From the NCBI GenBank assembly GCA_052267165.1, contig JBKQHO010000039.1, positions 124,001-188,000 of the forward strand: 64,000 bases of DNA, written 5' to 3'. Shown here piece by piece: positions 25,701 through 35,773 of this stretch; position 1 is the first letter of the stretch; the number at the start of each line of letters is the position of its first letter. Under the pieces are notes generated by a model that was not told the origin of the DNA, ran no database searches, and worked only from the letters and a program-made list of their open reading frames with translations. This DNA comes from CAWICD01 sp052267165 (GTDB lineage: Bacteria > Vulcanimicrobiota > Vulcanimicrobiia > Vulcanimicrobiales > Vulcanimicrobiaceae). The translations under genes and the position numbers were made by a program.

Positions 25701-25912
25701 GGTCCGGTGCCGCCGCCCCACTCGATCGAGACCTCGGGAGTCGAAGCGGCCCGCGGATCCTTGACGGTCGCGTCGATCTTGAGGTCCTCGACCGCGCGAA
25801 GGGTGACGTGCCCGTCTTCGACGAGGGCGAGCGCGTTACGTACCAGGTCGCGTGCGAACCATGACCCGATCGCGGCGGGGAGGCGCGAACGCCACGTCGC
25901 GAACGGTGTCAC
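22778..25912 (-). CDS. SWIM zinc finger SNF2-family ATP-dependent helicase
   Basis: This is a 1044-residue protein of the HepA/RapA-like bacterial Snf2 group. Near residue 80 is a SWIM zinc finger with spacing C-x-C-x5-C-x-H (VCSCGGSGICEHVV). The middle 450 residues are a poorly conserved region. The C-terminal 450 residues form the motor: Walker A ADEMGLGKTIQV, box II LILDEAQNAKN, VLRSLQAEHRLALTGTPVEN, then LVFSAFASMLRIM, SLKAGGVGLTLTAADYVI and RTHRIGQHRAVTAYRL. It probably remodels protein-nucleic acid complexes using ATP. The GTG start at 25912 is 18 bases after the clpC stop, suggesting a shared transcript. Confidence 0.9.
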   Translation of the reverse strand: MTPFATWRSRLPAAIGSWFARDLVRNALALVEDGHVTLRAVEDLKIDATVKDPRAASTPEVSIEWGGGTGPLALRAVCSCGGSGICEHVVATLETVRSQTELEERSPQSEADLSWLPAFRVESRALRARCIWPVFSSPDGTVLAAALVLDSPRLRGAVRDAQAIAAMMDASPVDDWDDVDRELIRDEAVQEAFAGRNASRALARSLFRLARHPRLRFDAEPSLGRHPSELPQFAVDLRGLTLRATRHGESFAPLFETLDGTRIAAREALILEGPPIWIATRRAVYLVDGTFDARKAIEAARSANGTLVGAGTPSPRTIARVAPFLTSQDLADLAIVDAGDATAEVALGWVAGALVASLTFIDRASGARAPFTLLGAIARVDEGYVRFTPDHAAQLRARLLGAGFVPRSSDGFALHGADRAATFVRDVLPEWSNLSVRLDPGLFELAHGKSELDISVSAQRATHDADWFELKVDVFVGDGGAALTQKELAALLSTSGRFAEVRGKLVDVGRLRERNSLLSDLAERRRSGFAALLALRDELHDNFGSVSLPPEVEAVREKLRNFGGIPVVEQPELHNGSLRGYQQRGLDFLAYLAEFSFGGILADEMGLGKTIQVVAYLLRRKLVEGQVPSLVIAPTSVTHTWENEIARFAPELKTLRLHSGSERAARYDLVAEADVVITSYALARLDAQQLSQYRFRSLILDEAQNAKNPSSQIARVLRSLQAEHRLALTGTPVENSLRDLWAIFAFVEPGLLGSETSFRRRFEVPIAENDASAIAVLRSRLEPFLLRRTKEDVAPELPDRTEVVLECDLSPLQRRLYRGVAEAARREVFAVVEQQGIEGATVHVLAALTRLRQICAHPGLLFEEHRGDPEASAKFEAFLETVEEVLSGGHRLLVFSAFASMLRIMRGALDERDLAYGYLDGATKDRDRQREVAHFMRPDGPPLFLCSLKAGGVGLTLTAADYVILYDPWWNPAVERQAIDRTHRIGQHRAVTAYRLVTSGTVEEKIRALAERKASLSRNIIKADGALAKTLTREDLEMLFADPE

Positions 25913-25930
25913 TGGGGTCCCCGCGTTGCT

Positions 25931-28432
<2,502 letters not shown>

Positions 28433-28666
28433 ACTGGTTAGACTCCCTGTCCGCCGGCCACGATGCTTTCCCGACGCACCTCCGGTGCGACTTGCGGGCT
28501 GCCCGGCACATCACCTCTGTCGGAAGGCCGGGTCGGCCGCCGTATGTGACAATAACCGATGCCGGGAGCATTCCGGTTTCGGCCGGACGCAAGGTCGGGT
28601 CCCTCCGCCCTGGTACACCGCGTCCCTTTACAACGGGAAACGAGTGTGAACGAACCCGTTAACCGT
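28433..28666. other. clpC upstream region without a recognisable gene
   Basis: This 234-base stretch between the RHH-like gene and clpC presumably carries the clpC promoter and leader on the minus strand. I found no CtsR- or CIRCE-type repeat. An imperfect AT-richer palindrome around AACGGTTAACGGGTT occurs near 28653-28667, next to the stop of the upstream gene. No coding potential is convincing. Confidence 0.3.
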
Positions 28667-29002
28667 TCAAGACTTGCGCCGCAAGGCCGCACCCGACTCG
28701 CGCAAACGGCGGCCGAGCGCCGCGTCGTCGCCCGCCTTGAAGAACTCCCGCAATGCGAACTCGATGACCGCACTCTCGCTCACCCGCTCGTGGAAAGCGA
28801 AATAGCGCAGCCGCTCCGCGACCACGCTGTCGAGCGTATGCGACACGGTTGATATCTTGAGCGTCTTGCGCGCCGGGCGGGTCGCCTCCGGCTCGGTTGC
28901 GGCCGGGACCTCGGTGTTCGAGGAGGCCTTCCCGTCCAGCGGCGTCAGCTTTCGAGCGGGGCGCGTTCCGCCGGCTTTGCCGGCACGCTTCTTAGTAGGC
29001 AC
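28667..29002 (-). CDS. small basic protein with ribbon-helix-helix-like C-terminus
   Basis: This is a 111-residue protein. The first 45 residues are Lys/Arg/Pro-rich and probably disordered (KKRAGKAGGTRPARKLTP). The C-terminal 60 residues (KISTVSHTLDSVVAERLRYF, RVSESAVIEFALREFFKAGD) have the strand-helix-turn-helix layout of ribbon-helix-helix DNA-binding domains. It may regulate the downstream clpC gene, but this rests on position only. The start is a GTG at 29002 with no clear ribosome-binding site, so the N-terminus is uncertain. Confidence 0.6.
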   Translation of the reverse strand: MPTKKRAGKAGGTRPARKLTPLDGKASSNTEVPAATEPEATRPARKTLKISTVSHTLDSVVAERLRYFAFHERVSESAVIEFALREFFKAGDDAALGRRLRESGAALRRKS

Positions 29003-29159
29003 GCGACGTTTTGCTCACGACGAACCGATGACTCCTTTGCGCTTCTACTTCTGCTTTACCCGAGCGACCGAACCTTGTCACTCCGGGCCAGCGAAGGCCC
29101 TCCTTCCTTCCCCTTGACGGGAATCGAGGCTCGCCGGATTTCCGGTCGAAGGACGCAGC

Positions 29160-29577
29160 GTGAGCCTGTCGGTCGGCGACCGCTTCGAAAGCACTTCACG
29201 TTCGCACGCGAGGACAGCATCGATTTCCCGCGCCTCGTCGAGGATTGAATCCGACCCATCACGACGAGGAATTCGCAAGCGCGACCCGCTTCGGGGGCTC
29301 GATCGCCTCCGGAGCGCACACCGTCGCCTACCTGATGGCGTTCTGGGCGGCCGAGACGACGCGGCGCGGCCCCGGGGTCGGGCTCGAGTTCACGTTTCGT
29401 CTGGTCGGGCCGGCCAAGCCCGACGAGCCGTTGACCTTCCGCTGGGAGGTAACGGGAATCGAACCGAGCGAGCGACCCAAGGGTCGGCTGGTCAGCCCGA
29501 ACGGAGCGGTGCTCGCGCCCGGCGACCGCACCGTGGTCGAAGCTTTGGCGAAGGTCCTCTCGGTCGATCGCCTGTAA
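29160..29577 (+). pseudogene. MaoC-like dehydratase interrupted by two frameshifts
   Basis: A complete MaoC/hydratase-2 protein can be read only by changing frame twice. The first frame gives SLSVGDRFEST. After about 29194 a second frame gives FTFAREDSIDFPRLVED. After about 29243 a third frame gives LNPTHHDEEFASATRFGGSI and runs intact to the stop at 29577. Each shift corresponds to the loss of one base. The catalytic Asp/His hydratase motif (D-x-N-P-x-H) spans the second break. It is probably a decayed (R)-specific enoyl-CoA hydratase or related dehydratase, unless the shifts are sequencing errors. A shortened protein could start at TTG 29245. Confidence 0.72.
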
Positions 29578-29606
29578 GGAAAAAGGGTCGGCCCCAGCCG
29601 TGCCGC

Positions 29607-30458
29607 TCAGCGGCTGTGAGCGGCGGCCTTCACCGCGCGGGCCGCGTAGACGTCGGCCATCGCCGCTCGATACGCTGCGGAGGCTTGAATGTCGGAGCGC
29701 ACGTCGACGCCGGCCGTCACGCCCGCACAGGCGGCTTTGACCGCCGCCTCGTCGCCCGGATCGACGCCCTCGAGAGCCTTCTCGACGGCATCGGCGCGAA
29801 ACGCCGTGTCGGCGACGCCGGTCACCGCCACGCGGGCCGACTTGACCCGACGGTCGTGAACGTCGAGCTTGACCGCGACGCCGACCAGCGGATAGTGCGA
29901 CGCCGGATGCGCGAACTTCGTGTACGCCGAGTGGGCCGTGCCCTCGAACGCGATCTCCGTGAGCACTTCGTCGCGCGCGAGCGCGGTGTCGAACATCCCG
30001 TGCAAGAAATTCGCGATCGGCACGCTGCGCGTGCCGTTCTTTCCGAACAAGGTCAAGGTCGCGTCGAGCGCGTGGGCCGCGGCCGAGAAGTCGCAGGCCG
30101 GATCGCCGTGCGCCAGCGCCCCGCCGATCGTGCCGCGGTTGCGGACTTGCGGATCGCCCAGGGCGTTCGCAGCGTCCCACAACACGCGAGCGTGACGGTG
30201 TAAGACCTCGCTTGCCGCCAGGCTCGCGTGCGTCGTCAGCGCGCCGAGCGTGAAGTGGCCGTTCACGTAGTGCACGCCGCTGAGCTCGGGGATCGCCTGG
30301 ATGTCGACGAGCAGGCTCGGCGCCGCCAGCCGCATCTTCATCATCGGAATGAGGCTGTGGCCGCCGGCGAGGAGCTTGGCATCCGCGTTGCCGGCCAAGA
30401 TCGCGACCGCTTCTTGCAGCGACGCGGGGCGCGTGTATTCGAAAGCCGCTGGCATCAT
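29607..30458 (-). CDS. coxM: CO dehydrogenase-type FAD-binding medium subunit
   Basis: This 283-residue flavoprotein subunit of a molybdenum hydroxylase passes electrons from the iron-sulfur subunit to the acceptor via FAD. The FAD pyrophosphate loops are KLLAGGHSLIPMMKMR and RNRGTIGGALAHGDPACD. The C-terminal domain is the usual CO_deh_flav_C. The start is the ATG at 30458, overlapping the coxL stop by four bases. Gene order coxS-coxL-coxM, with the flavin subunit last, is the order usual for form II enzymes. Confidence 0.93.
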   Translation of the reverse strand: MMPAAFEYTRPASLQEAVAILAGNADAKLLAGGHSLIPMMKMRLAAPSLLVDIQAIPELSGVHYVNGHFTLGALTTHASLAASEVLHRHARVLWDAANALGDPQVRNRGTIGGALAHGDPACDFSAAAHALDATLTLFGKNGTRSVPIANFLHGMFDTALARDEVLTEIAFEGTAHSAYTKFAHPASHYPLVGVAVKLDVHDRRVKSARVAVTGVADTAFRADAVEKALEGVDPGDEAAVKAACAGVTAGVDVRSDIQASAAYRAAMADVYAARAVKAAAHSR

Positions 30459-32806
30459 GGCTTGGCGCTTCCTTTCCCATTCGATTCGGCGTGCATGGCG
30501 CGCCAAAGTTTCTCCGGTCGCAGCGGCATGTCGATGTTCGCGACGCCGAGCGGCGCGAGCGCGTCCAACACGGCGTTGACGACCGCCGGCGTCGAGCCGA
30601 TGGTGCCGGCTTCGCCGACACCTTTGATCCCGAGCGGGTTGACGGTCGTCGGCGTCGTCGTGTGATGCGTCTCGAAGGCGACGAGCTGGTTGGCGTGGGG
30701 CATCACGTAATCCAGGAAGGTCCCCGTGACGAGCTGACCGCCTTCGTCGTACACGCCCTCCTCATAGAGCGCCTGCGCGATCCCTTGCGCGAGGCCGCCG
30801 TGGATTTGGCCCTCGACGATCAGCGGGTTGATCTGCGGCCCGCAGTCGTCGACCGCGACGTAGCGCTCGATCTTCACTTCGCCCGTCTGAGCGTCGACTT
30901 CGACGACGCAGACGTGCGCGCCGAAGGGATAGACGAAGTTGGGCGGCTCGAAGCGGCGCGTCGCATCGAGACCCGGCTCGACGCCCGGCGGCAAGTCGAT
31001 GCCGCGGAAGGCGATGAAGCCGGCTTCGGCAGTCGTCATCGATTTCGAGGGATCGCCCTTGACGACGACCTTCCCGTCTCGGTACTCCAAGTCGTCGGGG
31101 TTGGCTTCCCAGCGGTGCGCCGCGATCTTGATCGCCTTGGCCTGAATCGAATCGATCGCGAGCTTGAGGGCGGCGCCGCCGACGGCGGTTCCGCGCGAGC
31201 CGAACGTGCCGACGCCGTATTGCACGCGGTCGGTGTCGCCGTGAATGACGATGACTTTATCGATCGGCACGCCGAGCTCGTCGGCGACGATCTGCGCGAA
31301 GGTCGTCTCCTGACCCTGGCCGTGCGGCGAGACGCCGGTGAGCACCGTCACGCTGCCGGTCGGTTCGATGCGGATCGTAGCGCTGTCCCAGCCCGGCGCC
31401 GGCATCGCCGACGACGGACCCATCCCGCAGACTTCGACGTACGTCGAGAGCCCGATGCCGAGATAGCGGCCTTGTTTGCGCAGCTCGACCTGGCGCGCGC
31501 GCAAGCCGGTGTAATCAACGATCTGCAGCGCCTTCTCGAGCGACGCGGCGTAATTTCCGCTGTCGTACGTCAGGCCCGTGATCGTCGTGAACGGAAACAC
31601 GTCGGACCCGAGAAAGTTCCGGCGGCGTACTTCTGCCGGGTCGAATCCGAGCTCGCGCGCGACCAAGTCGACCGCGCGTTCGATCAAGAACGTGGCTTCC
31701 GGACGGCCCGCGCCGCGGTACGCGTCGGTCGCCATCGTGTTGGTGAACAGCCCGACGATGTCGCACTGCAAGCCTTCGAGCTTGTAGCAGCCGGGTGCCA
31801 TCAGCGCCGTGAACGTCGGGATGCCCGGCGTCAAGAGCTGATGGTAGGCTCCCAGATCGGCCAACACCTTGACGCGCAATCCGAGGATCGTGCCGTCCTT
31901 GCGCGCGCCGATCTCGACGTACTGGACTTGGGCGCGGCCGTGGGTCATCGCCTGAAAGTTCTCCGAGCGGGTCTCGATGAATTTTACCGGCCGGCCCAGC
32001 TGCATCGAGATCCACGAGACCAAGCCTTCTTCGCGGTAGAAATTCAGCTTTGCGCCGAAGCCGCCGCCGACTTCGGGCGCGACGACGCGCACCTGCGTTT
32101 CTTCCAGGCCGAGCAGGCCCGCCAAATTCGTGCGCAACAGGTGCGGGATCTGCGTCGAGGAGTAGAGGGTGAGCTTGCCGGCGCCAACGTCCCACTGCGC
32201 GAGCATCGCGCGCGCTTCCATCGGACACGGCACCAGCCGCTGATTGACGATGCGGGCCTTGATGACGACCTCGGCCTTGGCGAACGCGCCCTCGACGTCG
32301 CCGGCTTTCACCGGAAACTCGTAGGCGACGTTGCTCCCCAGCGACTCGTGCACGAACGGTCCGCCCGCGACCGCCTTGTCCAAATCGACGACGACGGGCA
32401 GCTCCTCGTACTGGACCTCGACGGCCTCGGCGGCGTCGCGCGCCGCATACGCGTCGTTGGCCAGGACGACGGCGACGGTCTCGCCCGCGTGGCGCACTTC
32501 GTCGGTCGCGAGCAAGGGATTCGGCGGCTTCTTGAGGCCCGGCAAGTCCGCCGCGACCGGGATCGTGCCGGTCAGGCCGGCTTTGGCCAGATCGGCCGCG
32601 GCGTAGGCCGCGAAGACGCCGGGGCACGCCTTGGCCGGCGCGACGTCGACCTTGAGCAGCTTGGCGTGGCCGTACGGGCTGCGTACGAATGCGGCGTAGA
32701 GCGTTCCGGGAAGCTTGATGTCGTCGACGTAGAACGCGCGCCCGGTGATGAGGCGCGGATCCTCGCGGCGCTTGATGCGCGAGCCGACCATCGTGTTGAA
32801 CGCCAT
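30455..32806 (-). CDS. coxL: aerobic CO dehydrogenase-type molybdenum large subunit, form II
   Basis: This is a 783-residue xanthine-oxidase-family catalytic subunit that binds the molybdopterin cytosine dinucleotide cofactor. The active-site loop at residues 362-368 reads AYRGAGR, the signature of form II (CoxL-like), not the AYxCSFR loop of proven form I CO dehydrogenase. Other cofactor segments are EVGGGFGAKLNFY, GQGQETTFAQIVADELG and GIKGVGEAGTIGSTPA, ending with the catalytic Glu region. Form II substrates are not settled and may include CO at low activity or aldehydes and heterocycles. ATG 32806 follows GGAGGTGG. It overlaps coxS by one base. Confidence 0.93.
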   Translation of the reverse strand: MAFNTMVGSRIKRREDPRLITGRAFYVDDIKLPGTLYAAFVRSPYGHAKLLKVDVAPAKACPGVFAAYAAADLAKAGLTGTIPVAADLPGLKKPPNPLLATDEVRHAGETVAVVLANDAYAARDAAEAVEVQYEELPVVVDLDKAVAGGPFVHESLGSNVAYEFPVKAGDVEGAFAKAEVVIKARIVNQRLVPCPMEARAMLAQWDVGAGKLTLYSSTQIPHLLRTNLAGLLGLEETQVRVVAPEVGGGFGAKLNFYREEGLVSWISMQLGRPVKFIETRSENFQAMTHGRAQVQYVEIGARKDGTILGLRVKVLADLGAYHQLLTPGIPTFTALMAPGCYKLEGLQCDIVGLFTNTMATDAYRGAGRPEATFLIERAVDLVARELGFDPAEVRRRNFLGSDVFPFTTITGLTYDSGNYAASLEKALQIVDYTGLRARQVELRKQGRYLGIGLSTYVEVCGMGPSSAMPAPGWDSATIRIEPTGSVTVLTGVSPHGQGQETTFAQIVADELGVPIDKVIVIHGDTDRVQYGVGTFGSRGTAVGGAALKLAIDSIQAKAIKIAAHRWEANPDDLEYRDGKVVVKGDPSKSMTTAEAGFIAFRGIDLPPGVEPGLDATRRFEPPNFVYPFGAHVCVVEVDAQTGEVKIERYVAVDDCGPQINPLIVEGQIHGGLAQGIAQALYEEGVYDEGGQLVTGTFLDYVMPHANQLVAFETHHTTTPTTVNPLGIKGVGEAGTIGSTPAVVNAVLDALAPLGVANIDMPLRPEKLWRAMHAESNGKGSAKP

Positions 32807-33324
32807 TACGAACCACCTCCCACCGGCAGCAGCTCCTTGACGCTCTTGCGCGGCGTCTCGTTCCGAAGCGTCTCCGCGGCCGCACGCACGGCCCGCACGA
32901 TGTTCTCGTAACCCGTGCAGCGGCACAGATTGCCTTGCAATCCCTCGCGGATCTGCGCGTCGCTCGGCTCGGGGTTTCGCTGCAGCAGATCGACGGCCGC
33001 GACGATCATGCCCGGCGTGCAATAGCCGCACTGCAAACCGTGCTTGGCCCAAAACGCTTCCTGCATGGGGTGGAGCGCGCCGGCGTCACCGAGCCCCTCG
33101 ATCGTCGTCACGGCGTGCCCGTCGGCTTGGACGGCGAAAACGGTGCAGCTCTTGACCGACTTGCCGTCAAGCAGCACCGTGCAAGCGCCGCAGCTCGACG
33201 TGTCGCAACCGACGTGCGTCCCTGTCAGTCCGAGCTTTTCGCGCAACAGGTGAACGAGAAGCAAACGAGGCTCGACGTCGACGGCTTGCCGGGTTCCGTT
33301 CACGTCAATGTGAATCGTTGGCAT
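32806..33324 (-). CDS. coxS: CO dehydrogenase-type iron-sulfur small subunit
   Basis: This 172-residue protein carries two [2Fe-2S] clusters. The plant-ferredoxin-type N-terminal cluster uses the cysteines in VGCDTSSCGACTVLLDG and the following SC. The all-helical C-terminal cluster uses QCGYCTPGM and NLCRCTGYENIV. It relays electrons from molybdenum to FAD. It is the first gene of coxS-coxL-coxM, divergent from the MoxR ATPase gene, with 116 bases between the two starts holding both promoters. Confidence 0.95.
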   Translation of the reverse strand: MPTIHIDVNGTRQAVDVEPRLLLVHLLREKLGLTGTHVGCDTSSCGACTVLLDGKSVKSCTVFAVQADGHAVTTIEGLGDAGALHPMQEAFWAKHGLQCGYCTPGMIVAAVDLLQRNPEPSDAQIREGLQGNLCRCTGYENIVRAVRAAAETLRNETPRKSVKELLPVGGGS

Positions 33325-33440
33325 GGAGAACCTCCGCGCAGATCCTGAGCCGTTGTGCTACCGCTTGCAGAATAAAACTCCTCGTGCTCGCCGGCCGTAC
33401 GGGACCTAATTATCTCTCGCGCGAAAGCACGACGTCTACC

Positions 33441-34304
33441 ATGCAGATGTCGCTCGATGTCGAGGGTTTGATCGAACGCTTGCACTCCGCAGGCTATCTC
33501 GCAGATCGCGGGCTCGGAACGGCGCTTGCCTGTGCGGTCGCCTTGCACCGTCCGCTGCTGCTCGAAGGCGATGCCGGGGTCGGCAAGACGGAGGCGGCGC
33601 GTGCGCTGGCCAGCGCCTACGACGCGCAGTTCGTCCGGCTGCAATGCTACGAGGGCTTGGACCTCTACGCCGCGGCGTACGATTGGAACTACGGCAAGCA
33701 ACTGCTCGCGATTCGCGCCGCCGAAGCGCGCCACGAGCGCCCGCCCGACCTCTACGGGAACGACTTCCTTATTCGCCGCCCGCTCTTGGCGGCGCTGGAC
33801 AGCCGCCGCGAGCGCGGGATGGTGCTGTTGATCGACGAGATCGACCGGGCCGACGACGAGTTCGAAGCCTTCTTGCTCGAATTCTTGCAAGACTACGCGA
33901 TGACCATCCCCGAGCGGGGACGGATCGCCGCCGAGCATCCGCCGATCGTCATTCTGACCTCGAACCGCACGCGCGACCTGCACGACGCGCTCAAGCGGCG
34001 CTGCTTCTATCATTGGATCGGGCACCCGACGGTGGAGCGCGAGATCGAGATCTTACGGCTGCGCCTTCCGCGCCTATCGGCCGAGCTCGCGGCCGGCGTC
34101 GCGCGCGCCGTCGCGGTGCTGCGCTCGAGCGAGCTGCGCAAGCCTCCGGGGATCGCGGAGGCGATCGATTGGGCGCAGACGCTTGCCGTCTTAGGGAAGG
34201 AGCGTGTCGAGCCGGCCGCCCTCGACGAATCGCTCGGTATGGTCGTGAAGTATCCCGAGGATCTCGAGATCGCCCGGGCGGCCCTTGGGTCGCAGCTCGC
34301 GTGA
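33441..34304 (+). CDS. coxD: MoxR-type AAA+ ATPase of CO dehydrogenase maturation (CoxD-like)
   Basis: This 287-residue AAA+ chaperone has Walker A LLEGDAGVGKTEAARALA, Walker B MVLLIDEIDRADDEFEAFLL, sensor 1 IVILTSNRTRDLHDALKRRC and an arginine finger region. CoxD-type ATPases work with the VWA protein CoxE to mature the Mo-Cu or Mo site of the large subunit. ATG 33441 begins where homology begins. An upstream extension in the same frame is not conserved. The downstream gene starts within its stop codon (GTGA). Confidence 0.9.
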   Translation: MQMSLDVEGLIERLHSAGYLADRGLGTALACAVALHRPLLLEGDAGVGKTEAARALASAYDAQFVRLQCYEGLDLYAAAYDWNYGKQLLAIRAAEARHERPPDLYGNDFLIRRPLLAALDSRRERGMVLLIDEIDRADDEFEAFLLEFLQDYAMTIPERGRIAAEHPPIVILTSNRTRDLHDALKRRCFYHWIGHPTVEREIEILRLRLPRLSAELAAGVARAVAVLRSSELRKPPGIAEAIDWAQTLAVLGKERVEPAALDESLGMVVKYPEDLEIARAALGSQLA

Positions 34305-35458
34305 GCGGGGGTTGCGGCTTCGCCGAGCTGGCGGGCACCTTCGACCGCGCGCTGGCGGTGCGCGGCGTCGATGCCGGCACGCGCCGCGCGAGCGCCTTCA
34401 CGCAGACGCTCGCCGCCTTTCCACCTCGCAGCCCGGCCGACTTCTACTGGCTGGCGCGTGTCTCGATGCTCCCCTCGATCGCCGACCTCGCCGCTTTCGA
34501 AGCCGCCTTCGTCGACGTCTGGAACGTGCAGTTCGACGCGGAGCGTCTGGCCGCGCTAGTCCACGCCGGCGCCCCTGCCCCGAGCGCGCCGGCGAACCGG
34601 CGCGGCCTCAAGCGCGAAGCGCCGCCGGCGCCTTCCGACGAGTGCAGCGGCGCCCACGAGCAAGACGAGACGCCGCTGTTCGTCGCCATGGCCGCGCCGG
34701 AGGAGCGCCTGGGCCGGACCGACTTCGCCGAGATGGACGACACCGAGCGCCTCCTGGCCCTGCGCGCCATCGAGCGCATGCGGGTGGCAATCGAGCTGCG
34801 CCGTTCGCGCCGGCGCCGGCTGGCGGCGCGCGGCGACCGGCTCGACATGCGCGCCACGCTCCGGGCTGCCGCGCGGACCTCGGGCGAGCTCGTGCGACGC
34901 CGCCGCAGCGCGCGGCGCGAACGGCCGCGGCCGCTGGTCTTCTTGTGCGACGTCTCGGGCTCGATGGGCCCCTACGCTCGCGCGCTGCTACAGTACGCGC
35001 GCGTGGCCGCGGTCGCGCGGCCGCATGTCCGAGCCTTTGCGTTCGCGACCGCACTGACCGATCTCGGCCCCGCGCTCCGGCATGCGAGCTTCGCTTCCTT
35101 GATGCGCAAGCTCGCTGAGCTCGTGCGCGATTACGGCGGGGGGACGCGGATCGGCGCGGCCTTGCGCGCCTTCAACGAAGGCTACGCCCAACACGGCGCC
35201 GCCCGCGGCGGGACGGTCGTGATTCTCTCGGACGGCTGGGAGCGCGACGATCCCGAACTCGTGCGCGAGCAGATGCAACGCCTGCGCCGCTTGTGCCGGC
35301 GCGTGGTCTGGGTGAATCCACAGAAGAAACATCCGGCCTTCGAGCCGCTGGCGCGCGGCATGGCGGCGGCGCTGCCGTACATCGACGCGCTGGTCGCCGG
35401 GCACAATCTGCGAACGCTGGACGCGGTCGCGGACGCCATCCTGGGAGTGGAAGCATGA
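34301..35458 (+). CDS. coxE: VWA domain protein, CoxE-like
   Basis: This is a 385-residue protein whose C-terminal 200 residues are a von Willebrand factor A domain with the metal-ion adhesion site FLCDVSGSMGPYARAL and the later TVVILSDGWERDDPELV. The N-terminal half is helical with an Arg-rich linker (RRSARRERPRP). CoxE partners the MoxR ATPase in cofactor-site maturation. The GTG start at 34301 overlaps the coxD stop, and its own stop overlaps the next ATG, so the accessory operon is tightly coupled. Confidence 0.9.
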   Translation: MSGGCGFAELAGTFDRALAVRGVDAGTRRASAFTQTLAAFPPRSPADFYWLARVSMLPSIADLAAFEAAFVDVWNVQFDAERLAALVHAGAPAPSAPANRRGLKREAPPAPSDECSGAHEQDETPLFVAMAAPEERLGRTDFAEMDDTERLLALRAIERMRVAIELRRSRRRRLAARGDRLDMRATLRAAARTSGELVRRRRSARRERPRPLVFLCDVSGSMGPYARALLQYARVAAVARPHVRAFAFATALTDLGPALRHASFASLMRKLAELVRDYGGGTRIGAALRAFNEGYAQHGAARGGTVVILSDGWERDDPELVREQMQRLRRLCRRVVWVNPQKKHPAFEPLARGMAAALPYIDALVAGHNLRTLDAVADAILGVEA

Positions 35459-35769
35459 TCGACATCTTGGATACCGTGGAACGCTGGCACAGCGAGGGCC
35501 AACGCGTGGCGCTGGCGACGGTCGTCGCCGTCGAGCGCTCGGCACCGCGCGAGCCGGGTTCGTCGCTCGCGGTCAACGAGCGCGGCGAGGTGGCGGGCTC
35601 CGTCAGCGGCGGCTGCGTCGAGTCGGCCGTCTACGAAGAGGCGCAAGACGCGCTCGCAACCGGACGCGCGCGGCTGGTGACGTACGGCATCAGCGACGAG
35701 CAAGCGCACGAGCACGGGCTCACCTGCGGCGGCACGATCCACGTCTTCGTCGAACCGCTCGATTGGTGA
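35455..35769 (+). CDS. XdhC/CoxI-family protein, N-terminal-domain type, short
   Basis: This is a 104-residue protein matching only the N-terminal part of XdhC/CoxI proteins. It has TVVAVERSAPREPGSSLAVN, then AGSVSGGCVESAVYEEAQ and LTCGGTIHVFVEPL. XdhC proteins bind the molybdenum cofactor, help its sulfuration and insert it into molybdenum hydroxylases. The separate next gene supplies an XdhC protein with the Rossmann domain, so the two probably act together. Start ATG 35455 overlaps coxE by four bases. Confidence 0.85.
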   Translation: MIDILDTVERWHSEGQRVALATVVAVERSAPREPGSSLAVNERGEVAGSVSGGCVESAVYEEAQDALATGRARLVTYGISDEQAHEHGLTCGGTIHVFVEPLDW

Positions 35770-35773
35770 GCGC

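Noticed and set aside
30491..32911. 806-codon plus-strand frame opposite coxL
   Set aside because: The minus strand encodes a clear CoxL with all cofactor motifs. The plus frame has no family features.
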